Assembly: GCF_000711825.1 (NCBI RefSeq)
Contig: NZ_JONJ01000007.1
Span: forward strand, 1 to 64,000
From: [Clostridium] aminophilum DSM 10710
GTDB lineage: Bacteria > Bacillota > Clostridia > Lachnospirales > Lachnospiraceae
Direction of reading: 5' to 3'
DNA: 64,000 nucleotides
In this document: piece by piece, positions 8,585 to 16,831 of the stretch
How the letters are laid out: the number at the start of each line of letters is the position of its first letter
Position numbering within the stretch: the first letter of the stretch is position 1
The notes under the pieces: model-generated
Database searches by the model: none
What the model saw: only the letters and a program-made list of their open reading frames with translations
What the model was told of the DNA's origin: nothing
Made by a program: the position numbers and the translations under genes

Positions 8585-9223
8585 TTATTTCTGTCTCATC
8601 TCATCGCGGATTGCCGCCGCCTCCGCCGCCAGCTTCCGGATTCCGTCAAAGTCCTCCTTCGCGAGAAGGTCTCCCGGAACAATCCAGGTTCCGCCGCAGG
8701 CGAGCAGATTCTTCTGCGCGAGATATTCCCGCACGTTGGACGGCTTCACGCCGCCGGTCGGCATGATCTTCACCGATGCGTACGGTCCGGCCAGCGCCTT
8801 CATCATACCGACGCCGCCCAGAACCTCCGCCGGGAAAAGCTTGACCGCCGCAAGGCCTTCCCGAACCGCCGCCTCCAGTTCTCCCGGTGTTGCGATTCCC
8901 GGAATGACCGGAACATTCTGCTTCACGCACCAGCGCACGGTTTCCACATTCAGCCCCGGACTGACGATTCCCTGTGCACCGGCCCGGACGGCTTTTTCCG
9001 CCGTCGCCGGATCCAGCACGGTTCCCGCAATCACAAGCATCTCCGGCACTTCCTTTGCAATCCGGCGGATGGATTCCTCCGCAGCATCACTCCGGAATGT
9101 CACCTCCGCAGCCGGAAGTCCGCCCTCACAGAGTGCCTTTGCCAGCGGTACCGCATGTTCCGGCGTGTCAATCTTAATAACCGGGATTATCCCGATTTCT
9201 CCGATTCTCTCGATTACGTTCAT
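8585..9223 (-). CDS. eda: 2-dehydro-3-deoxyphosphogluconate (KDPG) aldolase
   Basis: Class I aldolase of 212 residues that cleaves KDPG to pyruvate and glyceraldehyde-3-phosphate, the last step of uronate breakdown here. Key family segments are AEVTFRS (general base Glu), IAGTVLDP, VIPGIATPGE, the Schiff-base lysine in AVKLFPAE and the phosphate-binding MPTGGV. Length and motif order are normal. It is the last gene of the long minus-strand uronate locus, 194 bp after KDG kinase. The start at 9223 is preceded by AAAGGA. A pseudo-repeat in the gap before it (near 9272 and 9334) does not affect the gene. Confidence 0.96.
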   Translation of the reverse strand: MNVIERIGEIGIIPVIKIDTPEHAVPLAKALCEGGLPAAEVTFRSDAAEESIRRIAKEVPEMLVIAGTVLDPATAEKAVRAGAQGIVSPGLNVETVRWCVKQNVPVIPGIATPGELEAAVREGLAAVKLFPAEVLGGVGMMKALAGPYASVKIMPTGGVKPSNVREYLAQKNLLACGGTWIVPGDLLAKEDFDGIRKLAAEAAAIRDEMRQK

Positions 9224-9417
9224 CCCTTATCCTTTCCGATCACCGTTCTCCTTATGCCGCAGCCGGCGCCGCCGGCACAGACTGCTCCAATTATCAGCGG
9301 TTCATCTCATGCCCGCGCCTTATGCCGCCGGCACCGACCGCTCCTGTCCGAGCACGATGATCTTCTGTGGCCATCGGAATCCGGCAGACAGCCGGATCCC
9401 CCGATTTTGCTTCGCCC

Positions 9418-10374
9418 TCAGACCGCCGCCGGTGTCGTCTTGATGAACTTTTCCAGTTCCTCTCTGGTCGGCAGTCCCTCATTGTCACTGACATTCATGA
9501 TCTGAATCGTTCCGATCGCATTGCCCCGTCGAACCGCATCCATGAGATTCAGACCTTCCAGAAGCGCGCTCTCCACGCCGACCGCAAAGCCGTCTCCCGC
9601 GCCGACCGTGTCCACGATCGGGCCGTGCTGAAAGGACGGAACCGAGAAACCGCTGTCCGCGGTAAATGCCGCCGCCCCGGATGCCCCGGTCTTGACGATA
9701 ACGCATTTCACGCCAAGGTTCAGATAAAAATCCGCAATCGTTTTCGGATCTCTGCTTCCGCACAGAACCTCGCCCTCATTTTCTCCCGGCATCACATAAT
9801 CGGCCAGAGACGCCATCTGGTTGATCGCCTGAATCATGGTCTCTCTGTCTTTCCAGAGCTGCGGGCGAAGATTCGGATCAAAGAAGACCGGAATTCCGGC
9901 TTCTTTGGCCTTCTTCATCAGATAGCGGGATGCCTCATGCGCGTTCTCGCTTGTCGCCGGAAGAATCCCGGATGTATGAAGCGCGTCCCATGCCGTCAGA
10001 TCCAGATTCTCCACATCTTTCACCGAGATCGTGGATGCCGCGGATCCCTTCCGGTAATAGTAGATATCCGGATCGCCGCAGCTTGTCTTGCTCTTCAGCA
10101 TAAAGCCGGTCTGACGGTCCTCACTGAACAGGACCATCGACGTATCGATGCCATTGTCGCGCATGACATTAACGATCTGGCGCCCGAACGGATCATTTCC
10201 AAGCTTTGTGAGATATCCCACGGTGTGCCCGAGCCTTGTCAGTCCCACCGCCACGTTGAACTCCGCGCCGGCCACCGATGTGCTGTAATGGCGCACATTT
10301 TCCAGCAGCGCTTCTTCCTGGGCAATGAAAAGTCCCATCGGCTCTCCCAGTGTCAGAATTTTCCTGCTCATCAT
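9418..10374 (-). CDS. kdgK: 2-dehydro-3-deoxygluconokinase (KDG kinase), PfkB family
   Basis: Sugar kinase of 318 residues that phosphorylates 2-keto-3-deoxygluconate to KDPG, feeding the aldolase next door. PfkB marks are the N-terminal TLGEPM with the later AGAEFNVAVGLTRLG, and the C-terminal DTVGAGDGFAVG with its catalytic Asp. The FFDPNLRPQLW segment is typical of KDG kinases. Two adjacent ATGs exist; either fits the GGGGGGAG site. It sits between the VOC protein and KDPG aldolase in the locus, which makes KDG much more likely than fructose or ribose as substrate. Confidence 0.94.
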   Translation of the reverse strand: MMSRKILTLGEPMGLFIAQEEALLENVRHYSTSVAGAEFNVAVGLTRLGHTVGYLTKLGNDPFGRQIVNVMRDNGIDTSMVLFSEDRQTGFMLKSKTSCGDPDIYYYRKGSAASTISVKDVENLDLTAWDALHTSGILPATSENAHEASRYLMKKAKEAGIPVFFDPNLRPQLWKDRETMIQAINQMASLADYVMPGENEGEVLCGSRDPKTIADFYLNLGVKCVIVKTGASGAAAFTADSGFSVPSFQHGPIVDTVGAGDGFAVGVESALLEGLNLMDAVRRGNAIGTIQIMNVSDNEGLPTREELEKFIKTTPAAV

Positions 10375-10528
10375 TTTCTCCCCCCTGCTGCTTTTTTCAG
10401 GACTTATCGGTAAGTCCTGTGTGCCGGACGCCCGCGGCTTCGCCGCGAAATGTCACCGATACGTCCGCGCATTCATGCGGAGATCTATCACTCCGTCGGA
10501 GCTGTTCCCCGGAGTAATGTCCCGCAGC

Positions 10529-10894
10529 TTACTGTCTTCTGGTAAGATGGAACCGGAATCCCGCAATGTCATCGCGGAAATAGATCACATTCAGCTGTCC
10601 GTCCGGCGCGTATCCCGCGGATTCCTCATCAAACGCAATTCCCTTGTCCTCGAGATATTTTTTCGCCTCGTCGATATAGCTTGTGCGGATTGCGATGTGG
10701 CCGAGTCTTCCGAGATACTGCCGCTTCATCAGTTCGAACTGTTCGTTGACAAAAATACCTCCGTCGGTCTCACGAAGTTCAAAACCGAAGAGATCGGCAA
10801 GCACCTGTGCCGTCTTCTTTGCCTCCTCCGCATTGTCGTGATTGATGCCGACATGCGCCAGTTCAAAATCAAACTTCTTAACATCTTCTCTCAT
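10529..10894 (-). CDS. VOC family (glyoxalase/dioxygenase-like) protein
   Basis: Small protein of 121 residues with vicinal-oxygen-chelate features: an N-terminal FELAHVGINHDN strand-turn, a middle LGHIAIRTSYIDEAKKYLEDKGI repeat and a final FRDDIAGFRFHL strand. The chosen ATG at 10894 has GGAGG eight bases upstream; the longer frame from 11017 has no ribosome binding site and runs through intergenic hairpins. The position between KduI and KDG kinase suggests a metal-dependent step or repair role on a pectin-derived sugar acid, but the reaction is unknown. Confidence 0.82.
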   Translation of the reverse strand: MREDVKKFDFELAHVGINHDNAEEAKKTAQVLADLFGFELRETDGGIFVNEQFELMKRQYLGRLGHIAIRTSYIDEAKKYLEDKGIAFDEESAGYAPDGQLNVIYFRDDIAGFRFHLTRRQ

Positions 10895-10955
10895 ATCTTT
10901 TTCCTCCGAAATCTGCCGCGGGCCGGATGGAGTCGGTCCCGCAGCAAACTCTCCC

Positions 10956-11025
10956 ATTAGGTTTGAAAGCTTTTCTTCAAACCGCTTTTCCCATAAGGTC
11001 TGAAAGTTTTCCTTCAAACCGTTTC
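10956..11025. repeat. Tandem pair of GTTTGAA hairpins upstream of the VOC gene
   Basis: Two copies about 38 bp apart, each with GGTTTGAA (or GGTCTGAA) pairing with TTCAAACC across a short loop. They lie in the kduI-VOC gap. A related hairpin with AAGTTTGAAAGT arms lies at 52311-52336. Confidence 0.6.
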
Positions 11026-11046
11026 TCCTAAATCTGTCCGGACCGC

Positions 11047-11889
11047 TCAGCGCATATCCGGAATCGCGATCTCGTCCATGTCGTCAAATTCTTTGTTTTC
11101 GCCGCCCATCGCCCAGATAAAGGTGTAATTCGACGTTCCGCATCCGGCGTGAATCGACCAGGACGGGGAAATGATGGCGTCATAATTCTGAACAACCATG
11201 TGTCTGGTCTGCTGCGGCTGTCCCATCATGTGGAACACCGCGTGGCCTTCCGGAATATTGAAATAGGTGTACACTTCCATTCTTCTCTCATGCGTATGCG
11301 CCGGCATGGTATTCCAGACGCTTCCCTCCGCCAGCTGGGTCAGTCCCATGCAGAGCTGGCAGGTCTCCAGTACGTCCGGATGGATGAACTGGTTGATCAC
11401 GCGCTTATTCGCGGTTTTCTCATCTCCGCACGGGCGTTTGTTGGCCTGTTCAAAGCTGATAAAGGTTGTCTTGCACGGCTTGTGAGCCGGCGCGGAAACC
11501 ATATAGAATCTTGCCGGATTCTCCGGATCGTCGCTTCGGAATGTAACCTCCTTCGATCCCATGGAGATATAAAGGCAGTCCTCAAATCCCATCCGGAATT
11601 CGGTTCCGTCGACAGCAATCACGCCGCTTCCGCCGAGATTGAACACGCCGGCTTCTCTTCTCTCAAAGAAGAAATGCGTTCCGAAATTTTTCCAGATATC
11701 GATTCCCTTCTCCACCGGTACGGTCTCATGAACCGGCATGATACCGACAACCACCATACGGTCCACATGGGAGTAGGTTGCGGTCACCTGATCCGGCTGA
11801 TACAGATCCGTGATCAGAAATTCCTTCCGGAGTTCCTCCGTGGTATAGCGTTTTACATCTTCCGGTCCTGTGCTGTAGCGAATATCCAT
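11047..11889 (-). CDS. kduI: 5-dehydro-4-deoxy-D-glucuronate isomerase
   Basis: KduI of 280 residues, the usual length. It converts 5-keto-4-deoxyuronate, released from unsaturated galacturonates by pectate lyase action, to 2,5-diketo-3-deoxygluconate. The cupin zinc site is visible: MPAHTHERRMEVYTYF supplies two His and a Glu, and SPSWSIHAGCGT supplies a further His. The C-terminal YTFIWAMGGEN is typical. The start at 11889 has GAGG nine bases upstream. It follows KduD in the operon, as in other pectin degraders, and its product is the KduD substrate. Confidence 0.97.
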   Translation of the reverse strand: MDIRYSTGPEDVKRYTTEELRKEFLITDLYQPDQVTATYSHVDRMVVVGIMPVHETVPVEKGIDIWKNFGTHFFFERREAGVFNLGGSGVIAVDGTEFRMGFEDCLYISMGSKEVTFRSDDPENPARFYMVSAPAHKPCKTTFISFEQANKRPCGDEKTANKRVINQFIHPDVLETCQLCMGLTQLAEGSVWNTMPAHTHERRMEVYTYFNIPEGHAVFHMMGQPQQTRHMVVQNYDAIISPSWSIHAGCGTSNYTFIWAMGGENKEFDDMDEIAIPDMR

Positions 11890-12000
11890 ATTCTGTTACC
11901 TCATTCTCACCGACCGCCCCTTTTTTCCGGCGCGCTCGGCCGCTTCTCTATATCCTCTTTAATCTGTATTTCCTGTTTATCGATCCGGTCATTCCCATCA

Positions 12001-12765
12001 TTACTTTGCGAGATATCCGCCGTCGATCGGAATCACCGCACCGGTGATGTAATCGGACGCCTCGCTTGCCAGAAAGATTGCCAGTCCCTTCATATCGTCG
12101 GCATTGCCCCAGCGTCCTGCCGGAATACGGCCGAGGATCTCTCCGTTTCTCACTTTGTCATTTACAAGGGCGGTATTCATCTCCGTCGCCATATAGCCCG
12201 GCGCGATGGCATTGACCTGAATGTTCCGTCCGGCCCAGTCATTGGAGAGCGCTTTGGTCAGCTGTGCCACACCGCCCTTGCTCGCCGCATACGCCGGAAC
12301 GGTGTGTCCGCCGAAATACGACAGCATGGATGCCATGTTGATGATCTTTCCGTGCCCTGCCTTTAACATCTCGTTTCCGGCAAGTTTGCAGAGTTTGAAG
12401 ACCGCATTCAGATTGACCTCCAGCACGAAATACCAGTCCTCATCCGTAAAGTCCTCCGGCATGTTTCTTCTCTGCACGCCGGCATCATTTAACAGAATAT
12501 CGATCTTTCCGCCCAGAAGTTCCAGCGCCTTCCGGAATGCCGGTTCCACCTGCTCTCTCCTGCTCAGGTCGACCTGAACCGCCTCGACGTCCAGTCCATC
12601 CCGCTTCATCTCCTCCGCTGTGCGGAATACCGCCTCGGAGGAACCGGCGATCACAACTTTTGCGCCCGCCTGCGCCAGTCCTTCCGCCATTCCGCGGCCA
12701 AGGCCTCTTGTTCCGCCGGTTACCAGCGCCGTCTTTCCGGTTAAGTCAAATTTTGTGTATGCCAT
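12001..12765 (-). CDS. kduD: 2-deoxy-D-gluconate 3-dehydrogenase / 2-keto-3-deoxygluconate oxidoreductase
   Basis: Short-chain dehydrogenase of 254 residues that interconverts 2,5-diketo-3-deoxygluconate and KDG, right after the KduI step. NAD(P) binding is seen in TGGTRGLGRGMA, the LLNDAGVQRR strand is the family form, and the catalytic Ser and YxxxK are present (NMASMLSYFGG; YAASKGG). The start at 12765 is one base past the stop of the upstream alcohol dehydrogenase (TGACATG), which implies coupling; an upstream ATG at 12795 lies inside that gene. The close KduI partnership supports this assignment over a generic SDR. Confidence 0.94.
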   Translation of the reverse strand: MAYTKFDLTGKTALVTGGTRGLGRGMAEGLAQAGAKVVIAGSSEAVFRTAEEMKRDGLDVEAVQVDLSRREQVEPAFRKALELLGGKIDILLNDAGVQRRNMPEDFTDEDWYFVLEVNLNAVFKLCKLAGNEMLKAGHGKIINMASMLSYFGGHTVPAYAASKGGVAQLTKALSNDWAGRNIQVNAIAPGYMATEMNTALVNDKVRNGEILGRIPAGRWGNADDMKGLAIFLASEASDYITGAVIPIDGGYLAK

Positions 12766-12766
12766 G

Positions 12767-13804
12767 TCAGACGTGATCTCCTTCCTCATTCTCAAAGCAG
12801 AACATGATTTTCAGATTCCTGCTTCCCGGGTCCACCGCGTCCGCAAATGCCGCTTTCGCGTCATCCGGCGAATAGACCGCGGTAATAATCTTTTCATAAT
12901 CGTCCGCGTGTTCCGCCACGAGTTTTACCGCGATTGCAAAATCCTTTCTCCGGTAGACTCTCGTAAACTGAATCGAACACTCTTTGAACATTCCCTGTCC
13001 GAGCGGAAGGGATGCCGGCTTCGCATATCCCGCGATAATAAAGATCGTCCCGTGCACCTTCACCGCGTCAAACAGGTGATTTGCCACCGGCTGCACGCCG
13101 GCACAGTCGATGACCCAGTCAAAGCCGTCGCCGCCGGTGCGGGATCTGCAGAATTCCGCCATGTCACTGACAGTGGTCGGGTCCACGGTTTCAAATCCCA
13201 TCTCCTGCGCTTTGGCTCTCCGGGTCGGATTGGTCTCCATGAGAAGAAGATCCGTACATCCGTATGCTTTCAGAGTGCAGGCCGTCGCCAGTCCGATGGC
13301 TCCCGCGCCGAAGAGGATTGCATTGTCTCCCGGGTGATAATTTCGCTCCCGCAATGCGTGAACGGTCACCGCCACCGGTTCAATAAACGCGCCCAGCTTC
13401 ATGCTGAGGCTGTCGGGCATCTCGACGATGCTCTCCGCCGGACATACGGTATACTCCGCAAAGCCGCCGTCCCGGTCGATTCCAACCAGTCCCAGCGTAT
13501 TGCAGACATGCTCGTTTCCTTCGCGACACGGCGTGCAGTGCCCGCAGGATAACAGCGGATATACCGTAACGCGCGCGCCCTTTTTGATGCCGGGAACATC
13601 ATCGCTCTCCAGAACACCGGCATATTCGTGCCCCATGATCAGCGGGGCCTTCGCTCTCGGGTGAAACCCGTGATAGATACTCTTATCGGTACCGCAGATT
13701 CCCGCATGGGATACGCGGACCATCGCCCATCCTGCCGGAACCTCCGGCTTCGGAACCTCTGTCGTCTCCACCTGATCCGGGCCTTTCCAAACAATTGCTT
13801 TCAT
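12767..13804 (-). CDS. Zinc-dependent alcohol/polyol dehydrogenase (MDR family)
   Basis: Medium-chain dehydrogenase of 345 residues. The catalytic zinc site is GICGTDKS plus GHEYAG; the structural zinc cysteines are in CGHCTPCREGNEHVC; the cofactor site is FGAGAIGLATA. It resembles L-threonine, sorbitol or galactitol dehydrogenases, so the substrate is a secondary alcohol of a sugar or sugar acid. The ATG at 13804 is favoured, with AAAGG ten bases upstream; a GTG at 13813 is too close to that site. It is sandwiched between a 2-hydroxyacid dehydrogenase and KduD, hinting at a side branch of uronate breakdown such as handling aldonates. Confidence 0.9.
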   Translation of the reverse strand: MKAIVWKGPDQVETTEVPKPEVPAGWAMVRVSHAGICGTDKSIYHGFHPRAKAPLIMGHEYAGVLESDDVPGIKKGARVTVYPLLSCGHCTPCREGNEHVCNTLGLVGIDRDGGFAEYTVCPAESIVEMPDSLSMKLGAFIEPVAVTVHALRERNYHPGDNAILFGAGAIGLATACTLKAYGCTDLLLMETNPTRRAKAQEMGFETVDPTTVSDMAEFCRSRTGGDGFDWVIDCAGVQPVANHLFDAVKVHGTIFIIAGYAKPASLPLGQGMFKECSIQFTRVYRRKDFAIAVKLVAEHADDYEKIITAVYSPDDAKAAFADAVDPGSRNLKIMFCFENEEGDHV

Positions 13805-13822
13805 CGCATTCACGCCTTTCTG

Positions 13823-14803
13823 TCATGCCCTGTCGATATGATTGACCGGATATTTCACCGGTTCTCCCTTCAGGAAACGGACCGCTTCCTCCGCACACTT
13901 GCGTTTCAGTTCCAGTGCCGCTTCCTCGGAATACCAGGCTTCATGCGGCGTGATCAGAACATTCTCGTGACGGAACAGCGGATTATCCTTTTCGATCGGT
14001 TCTCTGTTGAAGACATCGAGTCCGGCACCGGCGATCTTTCCGGAAGTGAGCGCCTCATCCAGCGCTTCCTCGTCCACAAGGCCGCCGCGGGATACATTGA
14101 CCAGATAGGAGCCGTCCTTCATCTTTGCGAAGGCCTCCCGGTTCATCATGTGACGGTTCGTCTCATCGAGCGAGCAGTGCAGCGACACGATATCCGACTG
14201 AGCCAGCAGCTCATCCATCGTATCCACATAGGTGATATAGGGGAGTTTTTCCGCGCCGGATGCCGCATACTGCGGATCATAGGCGAGAATACTGCATTTC
14301 AGCGCATGGACTCTTTCGGCAAACTCGCGGCCGATCCGTCCCGTTCCGACAATCCCGACCGTCATCTCCGAGAGACGGTGAACCGGAATCGCATCCGCGT
14401 AGTTCCACTCTCCTTTTCTGGTTCTTTCCGCCAGCATCCATGCTTTCCGGACAACGCCCAGCATCAGCGTCAGCGCCTGATCCGCCACCTCATTCATGCC
14501 ATAATCCGGCACGTTGCATACCTGCACGCCGTATTTTGTCGCATCCTCCAGATTGACATTGTCCACGCCGACGCCGTAGCGGACGATGAATTTCAGAGTC
14601 GGAATCGCCTCAAAGACCTTTGCGTTCATCCTGCAGTACTGATTCAGAAAACATACAGCTCCCTGACACTGCTCGATGACTTCTTCTTCATTCAGACAGT
14701 GGAGCCACCGGAAGTCCTCTCCGGCTTTCTCAAACACTGCCTTTTCGGTATCCACTTTGTCGTGGTCACAATCTACGATGATAATCTTCGGATTCTGTTC
14801 CAT
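13823..14803 (-). CDS. D-isomer-specific 2-hydroxyacid dehydrogenase
   Basis: NAD-dependent dehydrogenase of 326 residues of the SerA/CtBP type. The Rossmann motif is TVGIVGTGRIGREFA, the substrate-binding Arg lies in LVNVSRGGLVDE, and the catalytic His is in LITPHEAWYS. There is no ACT domain, so it is not a standard phosphoglycerate dehydrogenase. It lies between TRAP subunit M and the alcohol dehydrogenase. By context it may reduce or oxidise a uronate-derived 2-keto acid; that is inference. Confidence 0.9.
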   Translation of the reverse strand: MEQNPKIIIVDCDHDKVDTEKAVFEKAGEDFRWLHCLNEEEVIEQCQGAVCFLNQYCRMNAKVFEAIPTLKFIVRYGVGVDNVNLEDATKYGVQVCNVPDYGMNEVADQALTLMLGVVRKAWMLAERTRKGEWNYADAIPVHRLSEMTVGIVGTGRIGREFAERVHALKCSILAYDPQYAASGAEKLPYITYVDTMDELLAQSDIVSLHCSLDETNRHMMNREAFAKMKDGSYLVNVSRGGLVDEEALDEALTSGKIAGAGLDVFNREPIEKDNPLFRHENVLITPHEAWYSEEAALELKRKCAEEAVRFLKGEPVKYPVNHIDRA

Positions 14804-14887
14804 GGTTTGAGATCCTTTCTTGAGAACCGGTCCGGCATCATCCTCATGCCGGACCGTCAGAAATATTTGCCAGCCGTGGGTCTGTCA

Positions 14888-16192
14888 TCAGCACAGTGCC
14901 AGTGCCTGCGGAATTCCGAGGGAAAGCACCGGAACAAAGGTCACCAGAAGCAGGCAGACCGTAACAGCGATAAAGAACGGGATCAGCAGACGGATAACCT
15001 GCTGAATGGACACATTTCCGATCCGGCATCCCGCAAACAGAATGGCGCCTACCGGCGGTGTCAGGGTTCCGACACAGAGGTTCATGACCATCATCAGTCC
15101 GAAATGAACCGGATGCATGCCCCAGGTCTGTACGATCGGCAGGAAAATCGGGGTAAAGATCAGAACGGCCGGCGTCGGATCCATGAAAGTGCCGACCACC
15201 AGAAGAATCACGTTCATGATCAGGAGAATCACAACCGGATTGCTGCTGATTCCCAGAAGTCCCTGAGAGATCAGCTGCGGAATCTTGGCATAGGACATAA
15301 CCCAGGACATAATCGAAGAAACGCATACCAGAAATTCGACAACCGCGGTTGTTTTAACCGAATCCAAAAGCATTTTCGGAAGCATCTTCAGATCCAGGTT
15401 CTTGTAGATCAGACTGAGGACAAATGCGTAGACCACGGCGATGGCTGAACCTTCCGTCGCAGTGAACACGCCGTTCAGGATACCGCCGATCACGATGACG
15501 ATCATCATCAGGGACGGAATTCCCTCCCAGAGGATCTTCAGGCTCTCTTTCATCGAAATGTGCTGAGTCTCCACATATCCTCTCTTTTTTGCCATGACAC
15601 CCGCAACAACCATGCAGGCAACACCCCATAAGAGTCCCGGAATATAGCCGGCCATAAACATTGCCGCAACCGACACACCGCTCGCCACCGTTGTGTAGAC
15701 GATCATGATATTGGACGGCGGAATCATCATTCCGGTCGGGCCGGAGGCAATGTTGACCGCAGCCGAATACTCATCGGAATATCCTTTTTCCCTCTCCAGC
15801 GGTCCGAGAATTGAACCCATCGCGGATGCAGCGGCTACGCCGGATCCGGAAATGGCGCCGAACAGCATATTCGCAACGATATTTGTCTGTGCCAGAGATC
15901 CCGGCAGGCGATGTGCGACAAGCTGCGCGCATCCGATCAGTCTCTTTGCGATGCCGCCGCTGTTCATCAGATTGCCGGCAAGAATGAAGAACGGAATGGC
16001 CAGCAGCGAAAAGGAATTTGCGCCGGTGAACATACGCATGGCGGCAGTGATCATCGCTTTATCAAATGGAAGGATGACCATAACGGCCGCTGCGGAACTG
16101 AATCCGATCGAAAGACCGATCGGAAAACCGAGGATCAGCGTGATGACTATTCCGACCACCATCACCAGTCCGGATAAACTCGCAATCGTCAT
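14888..16192 (-). CDS. dctM: TRAP transporter large permease subunit
   Basis: Large membrane subunit (DctM type) of 434 residues with about 12 hydrophobic helices, carrying sodium-coupled solute import. Family segments include the N-terminal LGFPIGLSIGFSSA, FILAGNLMNSGGIAKRLI, the MIPPSN loop and FGLMMVMNLCVGTLTPPVG. The start codon directly abuts the stop of dctQ (TAAATG), so expression is coupled. The locus suggests unsaturated uronates or KDG-like acids as cargo. The exact substrate is set by DctP and cannot be read from this subunit. Confidence 0.95.
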   Translation of the reverse strand: MTIASLSGLVMVVGIVITLILGFPIGLSIGFSSAAAVMVILPFDKAMITAAMRMFTGANSFSLLAIPFFILAGNLMNSGGIAKRLIGCAQLVAHRLPGSLAQTNIVANMLFGAISGSGVAAASAMGSILGPLEREKGYSDEYSAAVNIASGPTGMMIPPSNIMIVYTTVASGVSVAAMFMAGYIPGLLWGVACMVVAGVMAKKRGYVETQHISMKESLKILWEGIPSLMMIVIVIGGILNGVFTATEGSAIAVVYAFVLSLIYKNLDLKMLPKMLLDSVKTTAVVEFLVCVSSIMSWVMSYAKIPQLISQGLLGISSNPVVILLIMNVILLVVGTFMDPTPAVLIFTPIFLPIVQTWGMHPVHFGLMMVMNLCVGTLTPPVGAILFAGCRIGNVSIQQVIRLLIPFFIAVTVCLLLVTFVPVLSLGIPQALALC

Positions 16193-16699
16193 TTAGTTTC
16201 CCTCCTTGTGCTCAATTTTTTCTTTGTATCTTCTCACGTCATCCGCTGCCAGCCACACGCTGTAGAACAGCATGGCCGCGCCGCAGAACGGGATTGCCGC
16301 ATAGATGAAGCCCATCGGAATCTGGAGAGCCGCATCCAGCTGAATCATCTGTTTGGTCGTCTGCGCCCATCCGCCGATCAGCATGACGGTGACGGCAAAA
16401 ATCAGAAGCACCGCCTCAATGAGAAGATCCACGCAGAGTCTCGGGAAAGGCTTCAGCGAGTCTTTCAGCACCGTGATGTCCAGGTGCTCTCTCTTCCCGA
16501 ATACGTACGCGCTTCCAAACATAATGGTCCAGACGAACATATACTGCGCCAGTGTCTCCGCCACCGCGCTCGGTTTACTGAAGAAATATCGGGCGATAAC
16601 CTGATACGTGACCAGAATCGTCATGCATGCGAGCAGAACAATGTTTGCCCACTCCATAATTTTATCCAGGACAGATTTGATCGCATTCAATACTTTCAT
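16193..16699 (-). CDS. dctQ: TRAP transporter small permease subunit
   Basis: Small membrane subunit of 168 residues with four hydrophobic helices, typical of DctQ: LACMTILVTYQVIARYFF near the N-terminus and the FGSAYVFGKREHLDITVL segment. It stabilises the large permease. The start at 16699 has GGGAGG seven to eight bases upstream. It follows dctP after a gap holding a stable hairpin. Confidence 0.93.
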   Translation of the reverse strand: MKVLNAIKSVLDKIMEWANIVLLACMTILVTYQVIARYFFSKPSAVAETLAQYMFVWTIMFGSAYVFGKREHLDITVLKDSLKPFPRLCVDLLIEAVLLIFAVTVMLIGGWAQTTKQMIQLDAALQIPMGFIYAAIPFCGAAMLFYSVWLAADDVRRYKEKIEHKEGN

Positions 16700-16723
16700 G
16701 TCCTAACCTCCCTCGTATTTTTA

Positions 16724-16749
16724 GAGCCCCGCACTTTCATGCGGGGCTC
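16724..16749 (-). other. Intercistronic stem-loop between dctP and dctQ
   Basis: A 9-bp GC-rich perfect stem (GAGCCCCGC with GCGGGGCTC) without a U-tract on the minus strand. It is better placed as an RNA-stabilising or partial terminator element that would favour dctP over the membrane subunits. Confidence 0.6.
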
Positions 16750-16831
16750 CCTTAACCTTCAACCAGCCGATCTGCCCTGCAAATCCGGAATACGTTGTCA
16801 AAGAATCCGGGCAAAACTGTTGCAGAGAAGC

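Noticed and set aside
9240-9417. Attachment site or mobile junction in the eda-kdgK gap
   Set aside because: Only a 21-base imperfect direct repeat (near 9272 and 9334) and no recombinase; more likely simple duplication.
13823-14803. Phosphoglycerate dehydrogenase (serA)
   Set aside because: It lacks the regulatory C-terminal domain and lies in a uronate locus; kept as a general 2-hydroxyacid dehydrogenase.
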